Of a stretch of 43,213 bases of DNA, positions 16,029-24,528 are shown piece by piece. The notes beneath the pieces are model-generated. The model was not told the origin of the DNA. It saw nothing but the letters and a program-made list of their open reading frames with translations, and made no database searches. Source of the stretch: Desulfovibrio sp. (GTDB lineage: Bacteria; Desulfobacterota; Desulfovibrionia; Desulfovibrionales; Desulfovibrionaceae); contig JAISRC010000138.1 in assembly GCA_031273845.1 (NCBI GenBank), positions 1 through 43,213 on the forward strand, read 5' to 3'. Every line of letters begins with the position of its first letter. Position 1 is the stretch's first letter. The position numbers and the translations under genes are program-made.

Positions 16029-16817
16029 TCAGTCCGAAGCCTGCCCGTCCTGCCGGCGGACGGGGGAATCGCGGGCCTCAATGACACGGACCTCGAAGGT
16101 CTGCACGCCCTTTGGGGGGGAGGGGAAAACTATGACAAAGGGCGTCTTGCCGCCCGGCGGGACATTGGTATTGTTGGTCAGGATGGTCACGCGGCTGTTC
16201 AGGGCCTCCTTGAGTTCCATCACTCCGAGGCTCTGGAGCTGGAAAAGGGTCAACGGCACCCCGCAGAGCTGTTCCGTTTTGGCCAGGACCTTGTTGGACG
16301 GGTCCAAGAGGCAGGCTTCCACGGCGATATAGTCTTTGTCCCTGTCGGAGCGGTTCACGGCCAGCCCCTGAATGACCATGATCCTGCCCGCCGCGGCGTT
16401 GTTCACGTGGAACTGACGGATTTCCTCAAGGGCGATGCTGTTGATGCGGCGTTCATAGTCCGCCTGCGCGTTGCCGCCCGGTCCGGAAGCGGCCTGCGGA
16501 GGCGTGCCGTCGGGAGCGGAAAAAAGGGCACCGTACACCAGATAGCCGCCGTAGCCCAGAAGCACCAGGAGCACGGCAGCCGCCAGGGCGAACACGGCGC
16601 TCAACGCCTTCCCGGAGCGGACTTTGCGTCCGCCGGCCTCCCGGCCTCCCGGCGGAAGCGGCGGAAGATCCTCCGTCGCCGGCGCGGGCTGCACGACAGG
16701 TTGCACATACAGAGGGAATACGTTGTGGCAGTTGGAACAACGCGCTTTTTTACCCGGCTTGAACAATTCATCCGGCAGGAAAAAGGTGGTTTCGCATCTG
16801 GGGCAGGTGACAAGCAT
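16029..16817 (-). CDS. Zinc-ribbon, DUF3426-type membrane protein
   Basis: A 262-residue protein starting with a zinc ribbon (Cys5, 8, 27, 30; TCPRCETTFFLPDE), followed by a Pro-rich linker, one membrane helix (about residues 70-97) and a C-terminal domain that matches the general form of DUF3426 (GLAVNRSDRDKDYIAVEACL, TPFVIVF). Proteins of this build are common in proteobacteria and have no settled role. It lies between hpt (12-base gap) and radA. Confidence 0.8.
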   Translation of the reverse strand: MLVTCPRCETTFFLPDELFKPGKKARCSNCHNVFPLYVQPVVQPAPATEDLPPLPPGGREAGGRKVRSGKALSAVFALAAAVLLVLLGYGGYLVYGALFSAPDGTPPQAASGPGGNAQADYERRINSIALEEIRQFHVNNAAAGRIMVIQGLAVNRSDRDKDYIAVEACLLDPSNKVLAKTEQLCGVPLTLFQLQSLGVMELKEALNSRVTILTNNTNVPPGGKTPFVIVFPSPPKGVQTFEVRVIEARDSPVRRQDGQASD

Positions 16818-16829
16818 GAGCGCAACGGG

Positions 16830-17399
16830 TCAGTGTTCGGGGTTCAGCCGGAAAATCGCCGGCGCGGCCCTGTAATGTTCAGCATAGTCCAATCCATAGC
16901 CTACAAGAAAACCTTCGTCTACGACAAAGCCCGCATAATCGGCGTTGACTTCAACGCAACGACGTTCTTTCTTATCAATCAATGCGGCCAGACGCAACGA
17001 TTTCGGCCCGCGCGCGCGGAATGTGCGCAACAGAAAATCCATGCTCAGGCCGCAGTCAACAATGTCTTCGACGACCAGCACATCCCTGCCTTCCAGGCTG
17101 CATTCCACATCTTTGGTCAGCAAAACCCCGCTCGAAGGCGCACTGCCCGACCCGTAGCTTTTGATGCGCACGAAATCAGTTTCCATGTCCAGGGGGATGC
17201 GCCGCACAAGGTCTGCGAAAAACATGAACGCCCCCTTGAGTACGCAGACCATCACCAGGTCTTTGCCGGCATAGTCGGCCGTGATTTGTTCCGCCATCCG
17301 CGCCACGCGCTCCTGAACGGCCTCGGCGCCGAACACTTCGCACAGTTCACACCCGCGCTTCACCAGCAATTTCTCCGTCTCGCCCGTCTGCTTCTTCAT
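16830..17399 (-). CDS. hpt: Hypoxanthine phosphoribosyltransferase
   Basis: A 189-residue type I phosphoribosyltransferase for purine salvage (hypoxanthine or guanine plus PRPP to IMP or GMP). VMVCVLKGAFMFFADLVRRI is the family N-terminal block, and LVVEDIVDCGLSM is the PRPP-binding loop with Cys where Thr is most common (EDIxDTG). The C-terminal FVVDEGFLVGYGLDYAEHYR is typical of HPRT. The start codon abuts the stop of the GNAT gene with no gap. Confidence 0.93.
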   Translation of the reverse strand: MKKQTGETEKLLVKRGCELCEVFGAEAVQERVARMAEQITADYAGKDLVMVCVLKGAFMFFADLVRRIPLDMETDFVRIKSYGSGSAPSSGVLLTKDVECSLEGRDVLVVEDIVDCGLSMDFLLRTFRARGPKSLRLAALIDKKERRCVEVNADYAGFVVDEGFLVGYGLDYAEHYRAAPAIFRLNPEH

Positions 17400-17864
17400 T
17401 CACAAGCGGCGCAGCATGGCTGTTTCGTCACAGTCGTCCGGGAATTTGGGGCAATGCACGCAATCCGCCCATATTTTCTGGGGCAGGACGTCCTTGTCCA
17501 CCTCACTGAAACCCAGACGGGTGAAAAAAGCCGTTTCGTAAGTCAGGGTAAAGAGACGGCTCACGCCCATGGCCTGTGCCTCATTCATGCAGGCTTCGGT
17601 CAGCAGGCTGCCTGCGCCGCGTCTGCGCATGTCCTCGCGCACATACAGCGAGCGTATTTCCGCCAGATCTTCCCAGACCACGGACAGGGCGCAACAGCCG
17701 GCCGGACGTCCGTCCGGCTCTTTCAACACATAAAAATCACGGGTGTGCTGATAGAGGTCAGCAAGGGAACGGGGCAGAAGACGCCCCTTGTCCGCCGCCT
17801 TCAGGAGCAGGGCATGAACTTCCTTCATGTCCCCGACCCGCGCGCTGCTCAGGACCGTTTCCAC
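17400..17864 (-). CDS. GNAT N-acetyltransferase, ArgA-like (N-acetylglutamate synthase type)
   Basis: A 154-residue single GNAT domain with the acetyl-CoA loop VREDMRRRGAGSLL, the EIRSLYV strand before it and TYETAFFTRLGFSEVDKDVLP after it. The order and the ending with paired Cys (CVHCPKF) resemble short ArgA-type acetyltransferases that make N-acetylglutamate for arginine synthesis. Substrate assignment rests on family resemblance. Four bases separate it from the thioredoxin-like gene upstream. Confidence 0.8.
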   Translation of the reverse strand: METVLSSARVGDMKEVHALLLKAADKGRLLPRSLADLYQHTRDFYVLKEPDGRPAGCCALSVVWEDLAEIRSLYVREDMRRRGAGSLLTEACMNEAQAMGVSRLFTLTYETAFFTRLGFSEVDKDVLPQKIWADCVHCPKFPDDCDETAMLRRL

Positions 17865-17868
17865 GGCG

Positions 17869-18360
17869 TCAGGGCTTTTTTTCCAACAGGCTGTTCAGCG
17901 CCGTCCTGAGGGCGGCTTCCTGCACCAGCCCGCGATGGTTGATCTGCAAGTCGCCCTTGGTGTCGTAAACCAGAAGCTGAGGCACTGCGGTCACTCCCGT
18001 CCTTTGCATAAAGTCGCCCTCGGCCAGCAACACCGGGTAATTGACGTGCATCTCGCCCATGTATGCGTAAAGGGCCTTGGGTTCTTTGTCCACGGAAATG
18101 CCGACAAAGGTGACCCGGTCGGCGGGGAAATCCTTGCGCAGATTGACCAGTCCCGGAATTTCCTCCCTGCAGGGCGGACACCAGGAAGCGAAAATGTTGA
18201 CGACCACGACCTTGCCTTTTTCGACGGCGATCAGGTTGATCAGGCCCGATGCGTCAATGCCCTTGATGTCTTCGAGGTTTACGGGAGCGGCCGAGGCTCC
18301 CTGTGCCGCGATTATGAACAAAAGAAGCGCCGGCAGGCAACGTCGCAGGCAGGTGCGCAT
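17869..18360 (-). CDS. TlpA/ResA-like periplasmic thiol-disulfide protein
   Basis: A 163-residue thioredoxin-fold protein. Residues 1-24 are a signal peptide (ALLLFIIAAQGASA), and the redox motif WCPPC is at residues 60-64, followed by the GISVD and VPQLLVYD (cis-Pro) motifs. It probably reduces disulfides in the periplasm, for example in cytochrome c maturation; the partner is not visible. The ATG at 18360 has a CGGAGA site; in-frame codons further upstream would encode a run with no signal peptide start. First gene of the operon that ends in radA. Confidence 0.87.
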   Translation of the reverse strand: MRTCLRRCLPALLLFIIAAQGASAAPVNLEDIKGIDASGLINLIAVEKGKVVVVNIFASWCPPCREEIPGLVNLRKDFPADRVTFVGISVDKEPKALYAYMGEMHVNYPVLLAEGDFMQRTGVTAVPQLLVYDTKGDLQINHRGLVQEAALRTALNSLLEKKP

Positions 18361-18439
18361 TATTTTTCTCCGTAGTCCGACTTTATTCCGTACCAAGTAA
18401 GAATATATCGTGAATGCCCGCTCTCGTCCAGTGTTCGGA

Positions 18440-18574
18440 CTACAGTGTACAGGGCAATCAAGCGAAGCTGGCAACATATTGAAATATCAAGATAAATTTT
18501 CGGGATGCTGATTTAAAAAATCTTGTTATTTCAAACTGTTATCGTTTTTCATTCGATTGCCCTGCTACAGTGTA
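18440..18574. mobile_element. MITE with 10-bp target-site duplication
   Basis: The AT-rich element 18450-18564 (115 bp) starts CAGGGCAATC and ends GATTGCCCTG, inverted ends that extend imperfectly to about 17 bp. It is flanked directly by CTACAGTGTA at 18440-18449 and 18565-18574. A 10-bp duplication fits IS4-like transposition; the element has no ORF and is probably an internally deleted IS. Confidence 0.8.
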
Positions 18575-18644
18575 CGGACGAGCCATGTTCGGACAAGCCG
18601 GAGCAAGGGTAGCCGAATGAAGAAAGGTCGTCGAAAACGCATAC

Positions 18645-18775
18645 GGGCATTTCAAAGTCGAAAATGTTCAGGCGGCGTAGCGCGAAGCGCCGCCGCCCGC
18701 CCCGCAGGCGTAGGCGAAACTTGCTTTCACCGTTAAACGCCTGAGGAGGCGTCTCAAGATCAAATTGCTTTAGGA
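18645..18775 (+). repeat. Family B repeat, full copy without a downstream gene
   Basis: It contains CAGGCGGCGTAGCGCGAAGC, CGCCGCC, CCCCGCAGGCGTAGGCGAAAC, CGTTAAACGCC, GGAGGCGTCTC and AGATCAAATTGCTTTAG in the same order as the copies at 11527 and 33061. Here the end is followed only by 50 bases and then a family A repeat, with no start codon at the usual spacing. Confidence 0.8.
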
Positions 18776-18824
18776 GCCGCAGAAAGGCGGCATATTTTTT
18801 CCGGGGGTACTGTCGTCTGAACAA

Positions 18825-18951
18825 CTCTAGCATTTTACGCCCGAGATGGTTGCTTACGGCAGTCTTTGTCCGCCTGCAACCATCTCACGGCAGGGGTTTG
18901 TAGGCAAATCCCTGCAGAGCAGATACACTTTTTCGAAGTTGATCTGCTCTA
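18825..18951 (-). repeat. Family A repeat copy
   Basis: It begins CTAGCATTTTACGCC, GAGATGGTTGCTTACGGC and ends GATCTGCTCT. The internal hairpins CAGGGGTTTG/CAAATCCCTG and AGCAGAT/GATCTGCT are shared with the other copies. It ends 25 bases after the clpV stop on the same side. Confidence 0.8.
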
Positions 18952-18975
18952 TGCCCCAGTCTGCGCTTGCGCTGC

Positions 18976-21885
18976 CTATGCCGCCCCGACCGGCGGGACA
19001 GCATTGGCCGCCTTGCGACGCCGGCCGTTTTTTTTCACTTCCTCGTCGGTTTTTTTGCTTCCGTCCCCTTCTTTGCCTTCGCCCCCTTTTTTGCCTCCGT
19101 CCCCGAAATGCATGGAGAACCCGCCGCTCTCGTCCACATCCAGTTCCAGCACGGGCGGCATGACATCCTCTCCGGACATTTTTTCGAGTATGGTCTGGGC
19201 AAGTTGCGGAAGCACATTCGCCGACAGGATATGATCAATGTTGCGCGCGCCGGTTTCCACCTCGCTGCAGCGGGCGACAATGGTTGCAACCAGGGTATCG
19301 GCATAGTGCAGGGTGATCTTGTTGTTCCGCAGCAGTCGTTCGCCCAGGGCGTCAAGCTTCATGCGGGTGATGCGTTCCAATGCCGCGGCGTCCAGACCGA
19401 TATAGGGCACTATGGTCATGCGCGCCAGCAGGGCAGGCTTGAAGTGCGCGCATAGATCCGGCCATATCAGGGTGTTGAGTTCTTCGCCGTGCGTGGGTGT
19501 TTCCCGTCCCGTCGCCTCAAGTATCTTTTCCGATGCCAGATTGGAAGTCAGCATAATAACCGTTTCGGAGAAACTGACTGTTTTGCCTTCCCCGTCCGTC
19601 AGCACGCCCTTGTCGAAAACCTGGTAGAACAGGTTCATCACGTCGGGATGCGCCTTTTCCGCCTCGTCCAGAAGGATGACGCTGTAAGGGCGGCGGCGTA
19701 CCGCCTCCGTGAGCAACCCGCCTTCGCCGTAACCGACATAGCCCGGAGGGGAACCCACAAGCCGGGAAACCGTAAAACGCTCCTGAAACTCGCTCATATT
19801 GATGCTGATGACGCTTTCCTCGTCGCCGAAGAGCAAATCCGCAAGGGCCAGACCTGTTTCGGTCTTGCCTACCCCGGAAGGCCCGACAAGCAGGAAGACC
19901 CCGAGGGGCGCGGCCGGCGCGCGCAACCCGGCCTTGCTCGCCTTGATGACCTTGCATACCGCAGCCACCGCCTCGTCCTGTCCCTTGATGCGCTCTTCCA
20001 GGTGCGCATCAAGTTCCGCAATCAGATTTGCCTCTTCACGGGCCACCTTGCCCACGGGTATGCCCGTCCAGTCCGACACCACCTGAGCCACAACATCCGG
20101 CGTGACCTCGACGCTGACCAGAGCATCGCCGTCTTCGGCCGCTTTCAGGGCAACCGCCGCGCCGTCAAGAGCAGCCTTCAACGCAACCGTATCCGGCGCA
20201 ACCGGGATCTTCGGCGCATCCTGAGTCTCCGGCATCCTCTGCGTATCCGACCGGTCCGGCGCACCTTGGGTTCCCGGCGCGTCCGGCGTATCCTGAGCCT
20301 TCGGCGCATCCTGAGAACCCGGCGCATCCGGCAAGGTATCCGGGCCGTCCGGCGTCGTCTTCAGGGCATCGTCATAGGTCGCACGCGCAGCGATCAGCGT
20401 TCGGGCGGCTTCGCGCTCTTTGTTCCAGCGTTCGGTCAATGCCGCCGCCTTTTCGTTCAGGGCGGTGATGTCCTCGCGCAGGCTCCGGATTTTTTCCTCA
20501 TCCACGGGGGAACCGTTGGCCTGATCTCGTTCCAGGGCTTCCAATTCGCGCTCCGCGGCCAGTACGGCGCGTTCCGTGTCTTCAAGGACGGCGGGCTTGA
20601 CGCTGAGACTCATTTTGACCTTGGCGCAGGCGGTATCCATGAGGTCTATGGCCTTGTCGGGCAAAAAGCGCCCGGTAATGAAGCGCTGCGCCATTTCCAC
20701 GGCTGCGGTCACGGCATCGTCGCGGATCAGCACGGAATGGGCGGCTTCGTATCCGGCGCGCAGACCGCGCAGAATCAGCCCCGCCGTGCGCGCGTCCGGC
20801 TCATCCAGAGAAACGAGCTGGAAGCGGCGGGCGAGGGCGGGGTCTTTTTCAAAGTATTTTTTGTATTCTTTCCAGGTGGTTGCGGCGCAGGTACGCAGTT
20901 CGCCGCGCGCAAGGGCGGGCTTAAGCAGGTTGGCCGCGTCCGAACCGCCTGCCTGACCGCCCGCGCCGACCAGCATATGCGCTTCGTCGATGAAAAGGAT
21001 GATGGGTTTGGCGCTGCCTTTGATTTCATCAATCACGCCCTTGAGCCGACGTTCAAATTCGCCTTTCATGCCCGCCCCGGCTTCAAGCAGCCCCATGTCC
21101 AAGGACAGCAGGGCGACCCCGGTAAGACTTTCCGGCACGTCCCCTTCCACGATGCGCTTGGCAAGGCCTTCAATCACGGCGGTTTTGCCCACGCCCGGCT
21201 CACCCACGAGAATGGGGTTGTTTTTGCGTCGCCGGGAGAGAATGGTCAGGATGCTGCGGATTTCCGCGTCACGCCCGAAAACGGTGTCAATTTTGCCCGC
21301 GCGCGCCTTGGCGGTGAAATCTTCGCAGTATTGGGCGGTAAACCCCTGCGCTCCGTCGGCTTCCCCGGCAATCCCCTCGCCCGCCTGCTCCGCGCCCGCG
21401 TCCGGCGCGTTTTCGCAGGATGCCCCGGTGAGCATGAAAAAGTTGCGCGTCGCCTCGTCGCGGTTGATTTCCGCGAAAGTCGGCGCCTGCGCGCTCCGGG
21501 CATAATAGGCGGGCTGACGGACATAGGCCAGCAGTACCGCCCCGGACCGGATGCTCGTCTGCTTCATGTCCACGGAAGCCAGTATCCAGGCCGCTTCCAG
21601 AAGTTCAATCAGCGGAGGGGAAAATCCCGGGCGGGCGGAATTGCCGCTCTTGAAAGCGTCCAACGCCCGCGTGAACTCCCGGATCGCCGCTGCCCGATCC
21701 ACGCCGTAGCGGTCAAGCAGCAGGGCAGCATCCGCATCCTTGCTCTCCAGGCATTTAAGCAGAAAATGCTCGGCTGCGACTTCATAGTGCGTTCTTCCGA
21801 CGGCCAACCCGGCCGCATCATACAATGCCCGTGTGCAGAAGGAATTGCATTTTTCCAGCAGTTTTTTGACGTCCACGCCGATCAT
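18976..21885 (-). CDS. clpV: T6SS AAA+ ATPase ClpV (TssH)
   Basis: A 969-residue ClpB-family ATPase that disassembles the contracted T6SS sheath. The N-terminal Clp repeat domain starts VDVKKLLEKCN. D1 Walker A is GEPGVGKTAVIEG, then comes the middle coiled coil, and D2 Walker A is GPSGVGKTETGLALA with NMSEFQE following, typical of ClpV/TssH. Between the middle domain and D2, residues about 508-565 form a Pro/Asp/Ala/Gln-rich insertion (repeated DAPxxQDAP) that is not usual. The C-terminus is Lys/Gly-rich. I chose the ATG at 21885 because GGAGGG lies about nine bases upstream; an ATG two codons earlier is too close to it. Confidence 0.93.
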   Translation of the reverse strand: MIGVDVKKLLEKCNSFCTRALYDAAGLAVGRTHYEVAAEHFLLKCLESKDADAALLLDRYGVDRAAAIREFTRALDAFKSGNSARPGFSPPLIELLEAAWILASVDMKQTSIRSGAVLLAYVRQPAYYARSAQAPTFAEINRDEATRNFFMLTGASCENAPDAGAEQAGEGIAGEADGAQGFTAQYCEDFTAKARAGKIDTVFGRDAEIRSILTILSRRRKNNPILVGEPGVGKTAVIEGLAKRIVEGDVPESLTGVALLSLDMGLLEAGAGMKGEFERRLKGVIDEIKGSAKPIILFIDEAHMLVGAGGQAGGSDAANLLKPALARGELRTCAATTWKEYKKYFEKDPALARRFQLVSLDEPDARTAGLILRGLRAGYEAAHSVLIRDDAVTAAVEMAQRFITGRFLPDKAIDLMDTACAKVKMSLSVKPAVLEDTERAVLAAERELEALERDQANGSPVDEEKIRSLREDITALNEKAAALTERWNKEREAARTLIAARATYDDALKTTPDGPDTLPDAPGSQDAPKAQDTPDAPGTQGAPDRSDTQRMPETQDAPKIPVAPDTVALKAALDGAAVALKAAEDGDALVSVEVTPDVVAQVVSDWTGIPVGKVAREEANLIAELDAHLEERIKGQDEAVAAVCKVIKASKAGLRAPAAPLGVFLLVGPSGVGKTETGLALADLLFGDEESVISINMSEFQERFTVSRLVGSPPGYVGYGEGGLLTEAVRRRPYSVILLDEAEKAHPDVMNLFYQVFDKGVLTDGEGKTVSFSETVIMLTSNLASEKILEATGRETPTHGEELNTLIWPDLCAHFKPALLARMTIVPYIGLDAAALERITRMKLDALGERLLRNNKITLHYADTLVATIVARCSEVETGARNIDHILSANVLPQLAQTILEKMSGEDVMPPVLELDVDESGGFSMHFGDGGKKGGEGKEGDGSKKTDEEVKKNGRRRKAANAVPPVGAA

Positions 21886-21964
21886 GGTCATGTCCCTCCG
21901 TAAAAGCACGGAAATTTGCAGGTGAAGCGCCGTTGAGCGGGCAGACTTTCAATGTCGGTCGGCA

Positions 21965-21995
21965 ATAAAACGGGGAGAAATTCTCCCCGTTTTAT
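21965..21995. terminator. Terminator between hcp and clpV
   Basis: A perfect 15-bp inverted repeat with a one-base centre: ATAAAACGGGGAGAA and TTCTCCCCGTTTTAT. It has T runs in both directions. Sited after hcp, it would let tube protein be made in excess of ClpV, a common arrangement. Confidence 0.85.
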
Positions 21996-22022
21996 CACAG
22001 TAACGCATTCGGCCGGAAGGAA

Positions 22023-22502
22023 TTACGCCTTCCAGCTGTCCACGTATTCGATGTTGCCGTCGTTGTAGGTCCAGGTGATCTTGGAATAGGTGAAGGAAAT
22101 CTCTTCAATGTCGCTGTAAGGCTTGTTGTCCGGCAGGAAGGTGAGGGGGGTGTATTCCCGCGTGGTCACAACAATGGCTTCCTCAAGTTTGACGGTGAAG
22201 TATTTTTCCTCCGTGCCGTCCGGTTTGACGCGGTACTGGTCGAGGGTCACTTCGCACTGTTCCCCGGTGCAGCAGGCCTTGAAAAGCTTGGGACTGGCAT
22301 TGTCCTTGTGTTTGGTTATGGTGAAGGGGTGATGAATGCGCTGCCCGGTCGGCAGGCCGGTATGCGTGTCCTTGGGGATCTCAACTGCATGATCAATGGC
22401 GTAGACAAGGATTTTATCCTTTTTATCCCCGCCCTGAGGGCAATCGCCTTTGATCTCTCCCTGACTTTTGCCTTTAACTGCCAGATACGCTGTAAGAGCC
22501 AT
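22023..22502 (-). CDS. hcp: T6SS tube protein Hcp (TssD)
   Basis: A 159-residue Hcp-family protein; hexameric rings stack to form the inner T6SS tube and are secreted. The N-terminus MALTAYLAVKGKSQGEIKGD, the HPFTITKHKDNASP segment and the end IEEISFTYSKITWTYNDG, each split here, match the family. The AAAGGAG site before the ATG is the strongest in this cluster. A terminator follows directly, as expected for a highly expressed tube gene. Confidence 0.95.
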   Translation of the reverse strand: MALTAYLAVKGKSQGEIKGDCPQGGDKKDKILVYAIDHAVEIPKDTHTGLPTGQRIHHPFTITKHKDNASPKLFKACCTGEQCEVTLDQYRVKPDGTEEKYFTVKLEEAIVVTTREYTPLTFLPDNKPYSDIEEISFTYSKITWTYNDGNIEYVDSWKA

Positions 22503-22540
22503 GATGCATCTCCTTTAAAATTATTCCGTTTGAGGTTTAT

Positions 22541-24010
22541 TTACTCTTTATCGAGTTTTCCCACCAGAGACAATGTAAAGTTCGCTCCCATATATTTGAA
22601 ATGGGGACGGGCTTTCAGGGTTACGGAATACCAGCCGGGCTCACCTGCGACATCGTTCACTTCTATGCTCGCCATGCGCAGGGGGCGTTTGCTGCGGGTG
22701 ACGGGGTCGGGGTTGTCCATTTCCGTCACATACTGACTGAGCCACTTGTTCAGCGCGTTTTGCAGATCCCCGCGCTCTTTCCATGTGCCGATGTTTTCGC
22801 GCTGGATGACTTTGATATAGTGAGCCAGCCGATCCATGATCATCATGTAGGGCAGTTGAGTGGAGAGGCGGAAATTGGTTTCGGCCTCTTTGCCTTCCGG
22901 GGTATTCGGGAAGATTTTCGGAGCCTGACAGGAATTGGCGGAGAAGAACGCCGCGTTGTCCGACCCCTTGCGCATGGTCAGGGCTATAAAACCCTCTTCG
23001 GACAGTTCGTATTCCCGGCGTTCGGAAATCAGCACCTGCGTCGGTATTTTGGTCTGGGTCTGACCCATGGACTCAAAATTATACAGGGGCAGATCTTCCA
23101 CAGCGCCGCCGCCCTGCGGGCCGATAATGTTGGTGCACCAACGGTACTTGGCGAAAGAGTCCGTCATGCGGGCGGCCAGGGCGAAGGCGGCGTTGCCCCA
23201 GCAAAAATCATCCGTCCGGTCCGCGTCTTCGGTGAAATTGAAGCTTTTGGCCGGCACGGTTTCTTCACCGTAGGGCAGGCGCAGCAAAAATTTCGGCAGG
23301 GTAAGGCCCACGGAGCGCGCATCGTCGGACTGCCGGAAGGCGCGCCATTTGGCGTAGAGCGGACCTTCAAAAATACTATGCAGATCTTTCAGATTGGGCA
23401 GGCCTTCCCAAGAGTCCAGACCGAAAAAGCTTTTATCCGCCGCCGCGATAAAAGGGGCGTGGGCCATGGTGGATACGGAGGCCGCGTACTGGAGCAACTT
23501 TATATCCTGCGGACCGGGGCCGAAGTCATAGTCGGCGATGACCGCGCCCACAGGCTGTCCGCCGAACTGTCCGTATTCAGCCGTGTACACGTGCTTGTAC
23601 AGGCCCGATTTCACCACTTCAGGGGAGTCTTCAAAATCGGCCAGCAGGTCTTCCTTGGAAACATTCAGTATTTCTATTTTATTGTTCTGCCGGAAATCCG
23701 TCTTGTCCACAAGGTACTTCAGCGAACGCCATGATGATTCCAGCTTCCTGAATTCCTCGTTGTGCATGATGGTGTTTACCTGAACGGAGATCTTGCTGTC
23801 CAGTTCGGCTATCATGTCGTCCACAAGGTTCGGAGAAATTTTGGCTTCCGGCTTGACGGCGACGATTTCTTTCAGAAAAGCCTGCAAACCCGCGCGTGTG
23901 ACGGAATAGCCCTCGTCCGCCGGCTTGAGCTTGGAAGCTTCAATGATTTCGTCCAGAAGGTTGGGAGCTTCGGCAACGCTTTGAGTATTTTCAGCCTGTT
24001 CCTGCGACAT
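22541..24010 (-). CDS. tssC: T6SS sheath large subunit TssC (VipB)
   Basis: A 489-residue TssC/EvpB protein that assembles with TssB into the contractile sheath. The features ESSWRSLKYLVDKTDF, GADYDFGP-type segment VIADYDFGPGPQD, FLRLPYGEETVP and the C-terminal FKYMGANFTLSLVGKLD, shown in part, fit the family. The ATG at 24010 has GAGG eight bases upstream; a TTG two codons earlier is less likely. It lies 23 bases after tssB and 38 bases before hcp. Confidence 0.95.
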   Translation of the reverse strand: MSQEQAENTQSVAEAPNLLDEIIEASKLKPADEGYSVTRAGLQAFLKEIVAVKPEAKISPNLVDDMIAELDSKISVQVNTIMHNEEFRKLESSWRSLKYLVDKTDFRQNNKIEILNVSKEDLLADFEDSPEVVKSGLYKHVYTAEYGQFGGQPVGAVIADYDFGPGPQDIKLLQYAASVSTMAHAPFIAAADKSFFGLDSWEGLPNLKDLHSIFEGPLYAKWRAFRQSDDARSVGLTLPKFLLRLPYGEETVPAKSFNFTEDADRTDDFCWGNAAFALAARMTDSFAKYRWCTNIIGPQGGGAVEDLPLYNFESMGQTQTKIPTQVLISERREYELSEEGFIALTMRKGSDNAAFFSANSCQAPKIFPNTPEGKEAETNFRLSTQLPYMMIMDRLAHYIKVIQRENIGTWKERGDLQNALNKWLSQYVTEMDNPDPVTRSKRPLRMASIEVNDVAGEPGWYSVTLKARPHFKYMGANFTLSLVGKLDKE

Positions 24011-24033
24011 AGGCAACGCCTCACGGACTTTGG

Positions 24034-24528
24034 TTATTTACCCTGTTCGTCAATGCCGAGCGCGCTGAGAAGCTGCGCTCTGGCCGCATCATCTTTAACG
24101 ACTTCCTGAACTTTTTTTCGAAAATCCGGAATATTGGACAAAGGTCCCTTGAGGGCCTTCAGGGATTCGCGCAGACGGAGCAGTTCCGCGAGTTCAGGAA
24201 CCTGGGCCGCCACGGCGTCCGGTTCAAAATCCTTGATACTGCGGAAAGCGAGCTTGACGGGCATGGAAACGCCCTTTTCTTCCGTCAGCTTGTTGTCCAC
24301 GTTGATATCCAAGGCAACGTCCTGGGCTTTGAGCACATCGTCGAAATTGTCCTTGTCGACGGACACCGGCGCGCGATCTTCCACAGGCCGGTCATCAGGC
24401 CTGCGGGTGAAGTCGCCGACGACCATGAGCTTGAGCGGCAGTTCCACGTCCGCTTGATTGTCTCCGGTGGCCGGCTTATAGACGATGTTGACCCGTTCTT
24501 TCGGGGCCACTGATCCTTCTTTTGCCAT
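24034..24528 (-). CDS. tssB: T6SS sheath small subunit TssB (VipA)
   Basis: A 164-residue TssB/VipA protein, the partner of TssC in the sheath. The blocks RVNIVYKPATGD, LPLKLMVVGDFT and the C-terminal LRESLKALKGPLSN and FRKKVQEVVKDDAARAQL match the family. A GAGGATA ribosome-binding site precedes the ATG. It is the first gene of the tssB-tssC-hcp-clpV run. No tssA, E, F, G, J, K, L or M is seen in the window, and upstream is a long non-coding stretch. Confidence 0.95.
   Translation of the reverse strand: MAKEGSVAPKERVNIVYKPATGDNQADVELPLKLMVVGDFTRRPDDRPVEDRAPVSVDKDNFDDVLKAQDVALDINVDNKLTEEKGVSMPVKLAFRSIKDFEPDAVAAQVPELAELLRLRESLKALKGPLSNIPDFRKKVQEVVKDDAARAQLLSALGIDEQGK

Noticed and set aside
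15801-17909. A 702-residue ORF on the plus strand
   Set aside because: It is antisense to several genes of the hpt-radA operon and crosses gene boundaries without any start signal.
19489-21903. An 804-residue ORF on the plus strand
   Set aside because: It is exactly antisense to clpV, which has unmistakable AAA+ motifs. High GC keeps the opposite strand free of stops. No domain or ribosome-binding site.
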